A stretch of DNA of 5,609 nt from Bacteroidales bacterium (GTDB lineage: Bacteria > Bacteroidota > Bacteroidia > Bacteroidales > JAAUTT01), in assembly GCA_012031335.1 (NCBI GenBank), contig JAAUTT010000360.1, forward strand, positions 1 through 5,609, in the 5' to 3' direction. Under the pieces are notes generated by a model that was given only the letters and a program-made list of their open reading frames with translations, was not told the origin of the DNA and did no database searches. Position numbers and translations under genes: made by a program. Positions 1 through 5,609 of the stretch are shown here, piece after piece. The number at the start of each line of letters is the position of its first letter. Position 1 is the stretch's first letter.

Positions 1-213
1 CTGCAGGAAATAGTTACCCGACATTTCGGCTTTGAGCTGTTACTTCCATAAGCGGTTTAACGCTGCCGGTTATTTCAATGTATTTTCGATGGAACGGGGT
101 TGAAGATCAGCAACAGTTACCGGTACGGTTATATCTTTTCCCTGTTCCTGCTGGTTCTGATTGCAGGCGGTAAGGATTGCAAGGGCTATCAGATAATGGA
201 AAGCTTTTTTCAT
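1..213 (-). CDS. Periplasmic adaptor lipoprotein (HlyD/MacA/RND-adaptor family), N-terminal fragment, two frameshifts
   Basis: This is the beginning of a membrane-fusion (adaptor) protein that would link an inner-membrane exporter to the TolC-type channel encoded upstream. Translation from the ATG at 213-211 starts MKKAFHYLIALAILTAC, a lipoprotein signal peptide with lipobox L-T-A-C, so the mature protein is probably a lipid-anchored periplasmic protein. After a polar linker comes VPVTVADLQPRSIE, then, in a second frame, IEITGSVKPLMEVT, and in a third frame KAEMSGNYFLQ. Together these match the typical adaptor start, a 'TGxVKPxxEVxxKxExSG' stretch that opens the barrel-sandwich domain. Two single-base frameshifts are needed. 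One is at the T run 83-86, where one extra base restores IEKYIEITG. The other is at about 31-38, where removing one base restores EVT(A/L)KAEMSG. The gene runs off the left edge, so most of it (typically 350-400 residues) is missing. The family call is good; whether it pairs with an ABC or an RND pump cannot be told from this fragment. Confidence 0.75.
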
Positions 214-273
214 GGTGTAATATTTTGTATTTCAGTTTTAAAAATTTTTGTTACTCAGAGGTCCACAGAGTTT

Positions 274-354
274 AAAAAGAGAACCACAGAGTAAATTAAT
301 CAAATTTATTTCTTTGTATTTCTCAGTGTTTCTCTCAATTTCTCAGTGGTTCTC
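274..354 (-). terminator. Possible hairpin terminator or processing site after the GxxExxY gene
   Basis: Read on the minus strand, GAGAACCACTGAG (354-342) can pair with CTCTGTGGTTCTC (291-279), and the second arm is followed at once by five T (278-274). That resembles an intrinsic terminator, but the loop is about 50 bases, the stem has a mismatch and the T run is short. It could equally be only part of the repeat element. If it terminates, the adaptor gene would need its own promoter. Confidence 0.25.
301..308 (-). promoter_or_regulatory. Weak candidate Bacteroidota -7 box upstream of the adaptor gene
   Basis: Read on the minus strand, 308-301 is TAAATTTG, an exact match to the Bacteroidota primary sigma factor -7 consensus TAnnTTTG. 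It lies about 90 bases before the adaptor start. No TTTG -33 box is found at the usual 19-21 base spacing, and an eight-base match in AT-rich DNA is weak evidence. Confidence 0.2.
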
Positions 355-382
355 CGTGTCACTTTTATACTTTTTTACCCTA

Positions 383-755
383 TTAATATCTGTACCTTTT
401 AATTCCATCTTTAAGAAGAAGTACATTAAAGTTCATAAGCAATCCTACAGAAACATTACCAAATTTCATCTGTGTCAAAATTTGAGCTTCATGAATCGGA
501 TTGAGCATTTCAACCGATTTTAATTCAACGACCACCAAGTCTTCTACAAATAAATCCATTCGATATCCACACTCCAATTTTTATTTCTTTATAAATAACT
601 GGCACTGGTTTTTGTCTTTGCACTTTTAAACCCATTTTCTGTAATTCATAAGCAAGACACTCTTCATAAGCTGATTCAAGAAGTCCAGGTCCTAAGATTT
701 TATGTACCTCAATGGCGCATCTAATAATTAATTCAGTAAGTTTATTGATTTCCAT
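383..755 (-). CDS. GxxExxY family protein (PD-(D/E)XK nuclease-like), one frameshift
   Basis: This is a small protein of about 123 residues in the GxxExxY family, which belongs to the PD-(D/E)XK nuclease-like superfamily; its cellular role is not established. The start at 755-753 gives MEINKLTELIIRCAIEVHK, the usual beginning of the family. The name-giving motif is in GPGLLESAYEECL (G-LL-E-SA-Y), at about residues 22-34. The second half carries CGYRMDLFVED followed by VVVELKSVE, so the aspartate and the E-x-K of the nuclease-like core are kept. The end, GLLMNFNVLLLKDGIKR, is also canonical. The two halves are in different frames: removing one base from the A run (minus strand) at 578-582 reads IKLECGYRMDL, the expected family sequence. 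The gene starts 13 bases after the tolC stop in the same direction. An in-frame ATG at 815 would extend into tolC and adds nothing family-like, so it was not used. Confidence 0.85.
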
Positions 756-768
756 CCTTATATAAATT

Positions 769-2282
769 TTATTCCTCTTTCTTTTCGATATTCTCCTGCA
801 CATCCTGGGGTACAAAGCTGGAGTTGTTTTCGAAGTCCCAGAGCGATTGTATCTTAAGGTTCAGCAACTCAATCTTATAATTGATAAGGCTATTGGTAAG
901 ATTCATCTTTTTCTCCGAGAGCTGGTTTTGAAAGAGGTTAAGGTCCATGCTGGTAAGGTCGCCGTTTTTGTAGCGTTCGAGGTTGATTTCGTAAGTAAGC
1001 TCGGCGTTCTTTTCGTTTTGCTTTGCCAGTTTCAATCTGCTTGTCGAGGTTGAGCAGGTTACGGTATGTTTGCCGGATTCCAATTTCTACATTGGTTCGT
1101 TCGTTATCTAGGTTTATCTCCTGAATCTTAATACTTGCCTCAGCAGCTTTGATCCTCGATCGTCTTTCGCCCCAGTCGTAAATAGGAATATTAAAGGTTA
1201 CCTGCACCTGCGGGCTGCGGGTAGGACGATCGTAAATATCAGGTAAACGGGTATCTTCGCCGAATAAGCCTACTGATAAATCGATACTTCCGTCAAATTC
1301 ATTGGTAGCTTTGGCAATGGTAAGGTCGTTCTGACTGTTTCTGATATCTATTTCCCTTTGCTTCAGCTCCATTCGCGTTTCCAACCCATTCTGGATGGCT
1401 TTTCCGAGATCAACAGCAACTTTATTAAATCCTATATCAGTAATGATATCAAATTCTTCGCTCAGGGGAATGCCGATATATTGCCTGAAGTCGTCCTTGG
1501 CATTGTCCAGGTCCACCTGTTTATTCTGTACATTCGATTCGCTTGTGGCAAGGTTAAGTTCAGCCTGGAAAAGCTCCTCGCGTGCCGAAAGGCCGCCTTC
1601 GACCTTACTCCTGATGATATCGTAGCTGATTTGCCTGTTTTTGAGTTCATCCTGGGCTATGGCAAGAGCCATTTGCCGTTGGTAAACACTGTAAAAAAAA
1701 CTGTGTTACCTGTTTCTCGAGAAATAATTTCTGTATCGAATAGCTGAGGGTGGCATTTTCGAGGGCAAGTTTCAGTTCGTTCAGCTCCATTTTGAGCTTG
1801 TTGTATGTAAATATCGGTTGCGAATACTTAAGAAACAGGTTATTGTTATACCCCTTGGATCTTTTGTTTGTGTAATCGCTGAAAGCATCCTGATACTCCA
1901 GATGGTTTTGGAGTGTAATACGGCCATCGGTGAGCAACAATGGCTGCGAAACGATAAAGTCGCCGTAAATTTTCTTTGTTTCGTTTGTATTCCATGTGGA
2001 GAACAGGCTGTTGAACGAACGGGTCTGATCGTAATAAAGCGGGGTGAGCTGAAACCTGAACAGCGATTTTGTAGCAGCTTCTCTGGCTTTCAGGTTCTCT
2101 TTACTGATGGTCATATTCAGTTCTGATTTGATGATCTCGGGACTGTTTTTAACCGCTATCTGCATGGCATCGTCGAGTGTTAAGGCTTTCTGGCCCGAGA
2201 CGGACACTATAAGTCCAAGACATATAAACAGCATCGTAAGTATTTTCCAATGCTTAAGCTTTATTCCGGAATGTATATTCAT
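769..2282 (-). CDS. TolC-type outer-membrane efflux protein, two frameshifts
   Basis: This is an outer-membrane efflux channel of the OEP/TolC family, about 503 residues, a normal family length. The start at 2282-2280 gives a signal peptide (KHWKILTMLFICLGLIVSVSG), followed by LTLDDAMQIAVKNSPEI, the classic first OEP helix. The protein then shows long heptad-rich helices and two OEP-like halves. Near the end, YEINLERYKNGDLTSMDLN and the NQLSEKK segment match the conserved 'ryknGxxsxxdlxxxq' part of the second half. Two frameshifts break it. The first is the A8 run (plus strand) 1693-1700, where seven bases restore VTQFFYSVYQRQMALAIAQ. The second is at about 1029-1036, where removing one base restores DKQIELAKQNEKNAEL. 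An in-frame ATG at 2357 lies farther upstream, but its extra residues do not look like a signal peptide. The gene follows the permease gene by 128 bases. It probably forms the outer-membrane exit for that transporter, with the adaptor at 213-1. Confidence 0.88.
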
Positions 2283-2410
2283 TGTAAATCGTTTTATTAT
2301 AGGACAGATTTCCACTTCCTGTATTTTTATATTGTGTTGAATCATTTGATTTTGCATATTAAATATTTCATCTTATGCTGTTAATTCTTCATATTTCCTG
2401 CCTGATCTCT
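2283..2410. other. 128-base spacer between the permease and tolC genes
   Basis: This AT-rich spacer holds no convincing gene. No TAnnTTTG box or clear hairpin with a T run was found on the minus strand, so read-through from the permease gene into tolC is plausible. The spacing is long for a tight operon, and a weak internal promoter cannot be excluded. Confidence 0.4.
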
Positions 2411-5400
2411 TCAATTCACCTTTAACCATTTAACGGCATCGGCAAATACCATATCGCCGTTACTTTTGTTTGAAAGTTCAACTTTTGCAGTGTCGGAAGT
2501 AAAACGAAAGCTGCCAAAGGTAGAGCCATCCATTGTCGACACCCTCGCTGGCCTGATTGATTTTTTCGGCCCCGCCATCGTGATAAACAGTAAGGTTATA
2601 ATCGGGCTCACGGTTATTGCGCCGCCAACCCAAACTGGGTTTTGCGAGGTAAAAATATACCTCGTACATCCCTGCCTCCGGAAGAACAGCCTTCCAGCTT
2701 GCTTTTCGCTCTCCCGATCCGCTGCGTGTATAATATGCCGACCGTATGGCTTCTCCGTAAAATTCGGACTTCAAAACAGCCTTCCACTCTCTCACAGGAC
2801 TCCATGATTGTATCCTGTCGTATTTATATTTTGGTTGCCTGTTTTTGCTTACAATCGACTTCAGATAAGCCTGGTTGGATGTTTGTTGAAACGAGAAACC
2901 CTTATCCTCATTGTCGACAATGATTTCATCCTTTTTTTCCTGATTATGCTGATAAGGAATTGCCACGATACCATCAAAAGCAGGGACATTTCTTATTTCG
3001 CCAAATCCGGGTAAGTTCATTACAAGATTATAGGGCAGATTTCCTGAGACATGGGTAACAACGGCCATCCGGGCAGGTTCAGTATTCAGGAGAAAACCTA
3101 TTTCCCGGGAGCTGGAGGCAGGAATGTAGATTTTTCTCGAAACGTCGGGAACGAAATTTTGCTCCCACCAGTTGTTATTTTTACGATTGGGGTTATTCTC
3201 TTCGATATTGATGGTTACAAATCCCGACACCTTACCCGTATTGGAAAGGATGAATCTGATCTGAAAGCGGGTGTCTTCATTCTGAACCACTTTATACGAA
3301 CTCAGACCGCTCATCACAAAAGCAGGTAAATCGCCCTGATTATACCATTCATTCACGGTACTGTCGAGGTTAAGTCCGAAATTATCAAAAAGAACACGGC
3401 TCAGCTCTTTGGGATTAATTTTCTTAAACCTGTTTTCGATAGCCAGTTGCGAAAGTAGGGTATCTATTTCCTTTTCCCCATAATGTGCACGCAGAAGGTT
3501 GAACAGATACTTACCCTTCATAAGCACCAGATCGCGCAGTTTAACAGGTTCTTCGTCATCCTCATCGGGCGTAATTCCACTTTGAATAATACTTTTCATG
3601 GAGTGGCCCGCAAGTTCCAGGTTTACTTTTTCTTCGAAGGCCAAATCGGCATACCAGGGAATTTCCGGTGTTTTGTTGATATTCCGTTCATTGAAATAAG
3701 CTTCCAAAGCTATGGACAACAAAGGTTCGATGCCTTCGTCGAGCTGGGTAACAAAGCTGTAATATAAGGGGAATAAGGAATATGTACTCCAGTCGGCCAT
3801 TCGGAGCGGATAATACTGGCCCGGTTTTGCCGTAAGGTTATTACGCACAAATTGCTTAAACATGCGCGCTTGCACTTCATCGGGGAGCGCCTCTTCGTTG
3901 TTGCGTTTCATTTCGCGTTCAATCCGGTACCGGCGATTTCGAAAATCGGTCGAAGCAAAGGCAACGCCTTTTTCGGAGTACATCAGCATTTCGGGCTGAA
4001 CCCCGTCGCTAGTATAGGAATACACATGTTTTTCCTGCGAAAATGAATGGGGACTTCGGTCATAACAAATCTCTTATAAGGATACCGGAGCCCCAGTTCG
4101 GCCTCATATTCCTGCTTGACTTCCCGGATAAGAAATGAAACCGTATCGGCGATATGATCGAAACTGCTTTTGAAATACTCATTCCCCTTGATGGCATATA
4201 GCACATAATCGACAGAATCGACGCGGATCTGGGTTTTGGAATAATTCCCAATTAAAAGGCTTATTTTCGGAAGTGGATATTCGGGTGTAAATAAAAATGT
4301 CCCATCCTTCTTTTTGGTGCTTTTCCCCTGGGATATAGCAGTTAAATGAGCAGCTGTTTTAACTGTCAGGGTATAATTTACCAGATCTTCGTAATGAAAC
4401 ATAGGTCTTTGCGAGGCGTAGCCAGTCCAGGATACAGGATACCAAAATGATTCGGATGTAAGACAAACATAATTACTTTGCAGAAAAGCGTATCGTTTTC
4501 TCATGGTAAAAACCTCCAGACCAAAGTTATCCTCATAGCTCTTATTGGCTAAGTCCAGAAAACAAATACGTTCGTCGACAGACCCGCTATAATGCAAGGT
4601 TAAAAAGGCATCTTCGCCATTTTTAAGCGGTGCTGGCATTTTCGCCAGAATCAGGTGCATATTTCTTTCGAAAGGCAATGCTACACCGTTAAGACTTATT
4701 TTGTTGATTTTCAGAGAAGGGTTAAGCGCAAGAATGATGGAATCGAGTGGCCGGGGATTGGCATTTGTAATTATCATACCGGCATCCACAGAAATTTGGT
4801 TCACCTGATGTTCCAGTTTCAGATCGCATTGTTTAACAGTTACCCGTGCTTTACCAATAAAGCTGTTATTGAGAGCTATAGCGTCCGATTTAAAATCGAT
4901 GACCCGTTGTTTTAATCCCAGGTATTTATATATAAAAAATCCTCCGGCAAACAGAAACATGAAACCTATCACAAGCGGAACAAAAGCCCTTCCAGGAGGC
5001 TGAGGCAGACGCTGTAAACGGTATACAGTAAGAAAAATAAGGCCTATCCCGATAAGAAAATAAATAAGCCGGTGATATAAAATTTCGGAGGTATCGCCAA
5101 AACCGGAAATGGACGAAAACATCATAGGCACATTGTAGGCTATGTAATCGTAAAGATGATAGGTTTTTTTATACAGGTAAAAAATGGTAAGTGCGATATA
5201 TCCTAACAGAATAATAAATGTTACGGCCTGATTTTTAACCAGTACCATCATAAAAAAGGAAAGACCAAGTATAAAGACCAGTGTAGGTAGACTAATAAGC
5301 AGCGGATACATGAAATACGAAAACACATCGTAAGTTGAGCCATTATTCATAAATGAAAAACCTATACCCAGCATGAGTACAAGTAAATTTAATACCAGAA

Positions 5401-5609
5401 ATACTGCCAGGATACCAAGTGTTTTTCCAAGAATATACTGGCCGTTCGACATGGAGCGGGCATATATCACCTCAATGGAATCGTTTTTTTTATCCTGTTT
5501 CAGAAATTCGGATGCGAGGAAAACAGCTACTATGGCCTGTGCCAGGTTAAGCACAATAAGATTGGCATATGGAATAACTCTTACCAACGATAAACGAAAA
5601 ATTTCCGCC
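2411..5609 (-). CDS. ABC-2-type permease fused to M1-peptidase-like and golvesin-like domains, N-terminus missing, two frameshifts
   Basis: About 1065 residues are visible; the frame is open to the right edge, so the true start lies beyond 5609 (the TTG at 5587 is internal). Residues ~1-230 hold about six membrane helices (roughly 15-31, 62-83, 101-125, 128-145, 181-196, 209-228) of ABC-2 permease type, including SEFLKQDKKNDSIEVIYARS after the first helix. From ~240 to 530 is a beta-rich M1 N-terminal-like domain (DERICFLDL, SESFWYPVSW, LTVKTAAHLTAISQGK), entering VMTEVPIHFSQEKHVYSYTSDGVQPEM across the first frameshift. A helical M1-like part follows, with no HExxH zinc motif visible. Then come an Ig-like beta domain (about 3370-3000) and a C-terminal golvesin/Xly-CBD-like domain (YGEAIRSAYYTRSGSGE, GMYEVYFYLAKP, NLTVYHDGG, AKVELSNKSNGDMVFADAVK). 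Frameshifts: A run 4040-4043 (one base short, restores IHFSQEKHV) and 2516-2518 (one extra, restores GWLYLGSFRF). It is probably the inner-membrane part of an exporter with the downstream tolC and adaptor; the ATPase is not in view. Confidence 0.8.

Larger units (their letters stand above)
258..354. repeat. Paired direct and inverted repeats with CACAGAG/CTCAGTG core
   Basis: Two related 13-base copies lie on the left: GAGGTCCACAGAG at 258-270 and GAGAACCACAGAG at 279-291 (start-to-start 21 bases, two mismatches). Two lie on the right in inverted orientation: CTCAGTGTTTCTC at 322-334 and CTCAGTGGTTCTC at 342-354 (start-to-start 20 bases, one mismatch). The copy at 279-291 is the reverse complement of 342-354 with one mismatch in 13, so the transcript could form a hairpin with a loop of about 50 bases; 279-291 can also pair with 322-334 with two mismatches. 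The element directly follows the stop of the GxxExxY gene. From memory, similar 'ACCACAGAG' repeats occur near GxxExxY genes in other bacteria, but this could not be checked here. Confidence 0.65.
214..382. other. Gap between the GxxExxY gene and the adaptor gene, AT-rich and repeat-bearing
   Basis: No credible gene is present here; short open frames on the plus strand have no recognisable protein features. The gap is dominated by the paired CACAGAG/CTCAGTG repeats at 258-354. Next to the adaptor start there is a short AT-only palindrome (AAAAATTTTT, about 240-249). No Shine-Dalgarno-like sequence is seen before the adaptor ATG, which is usual in Bacteroidota. Confidence 0.6.

Noticed and set aside
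1..6. CTGCAG (PstI site) exactly at the left edge, possibly a cloning junction
   Set aside because: It is in frame with the adaptor protein (L-Q) and six bases at an edge can be chance; no vector sequence is seen.
248..523. Plus-strand open frame of 91 codons across the repeat gap and the GxxExxY 3' end
   Set aside because: It is made of low-complexity, repeat-derived sequence and overlaps the well-supported antisense GxxExxY gene; no recognisable protein features.
1693..1700. A8 run within tolC as a programmed slippage (transcriptional or ribosomal) site
   Set aside because: Runs of 8-9 A/T can slip, but six further frameshifts at much shorter runs occur in the same window, so a common sequencing cause is simpler.
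1358..1747. Plus-strand open frame of 129 codons
   Set aside because: It lies antisense to tolC, whose family features are clear on the other strand; a shadow frame.
2283..2410. Search for a small gene, riboswitch or terminator between the permease and tolC genes
   Set aside because: Only very short AT-rich frames and no stable hairpin or promoter consensus were found.
2466..2807. Plus-strand open frame of 113 codons, and similar ones up to about 4915
   Set aside because: All are antisense to the permease/M1-like gene and lack any domain, signal peptide or upstream site.

Overview
The window looks like chromosomal DNA from a Bacteroidota bacterium, probably Bacteroidales or Marinilabiliales-like. 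The grounds are the protein families present (an ABC permease fused to an M1-peptidase-like domain and a golvesin/xanthan-lyase-type C-terminal domain, a TolC-type protein, a GxxExxY protein), the moderate GC content and the absence of clear Shine-Dalgarno sites. No database search was possible, so the taxonomy is inference.

All supportable genes lie on the minus strand. In transcription order, from the right edge to the left, they are: (1) a permease/M1-like/golvesin-like protein whose N-terminus is cut off by the right edge (5609-2411); (2) a TolC-type outer-membrane efflux protein (2282-769); (3) a small GxxExxY / PD-(D/E)XK-like protein (755-383); (4) a repeat-rich gap with two-by-two inverted repeats (258-354); and (5) the first ~70 codons of a periplasmic adaptor (HlyD/MacA/RND-adaptor type) lipoprotein, running off the left edge (213-1). 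Genes 1, 2 and 5 make sense together as an envelope-spanning ABC exporter: inner-membrane permease, outer-membrane channel and periplasmic adaptor. The ATPase is not in the window and would be expected upstream of gene 1, beyond 5609. The GxxExxY gene and its repeats sit between tolC and the adaptor gene and look like a small inserted unit.

Every one of the four genes is broken by single-base frameshifts, seven in all, and every one lies in or next to a short homopolymer. Each is repaired by adding or removing one base, and each repair restores family-typical protein sequence. This pattern fits sequencing indels (unpolished or single-pass reads) much better than decay of four neighbouring genes. 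The genes are therefore annotated as full CDSs with presumed errors, not as pseudogenes.

I see no CRISPR array, tRNA, rRNA, insertion sequence or clearly new defence system. The points most worth a second look are the efflux operon interrupted by GxxExxY, its paired repeats, and the M1-like domain without a visible zinc-binding motif.
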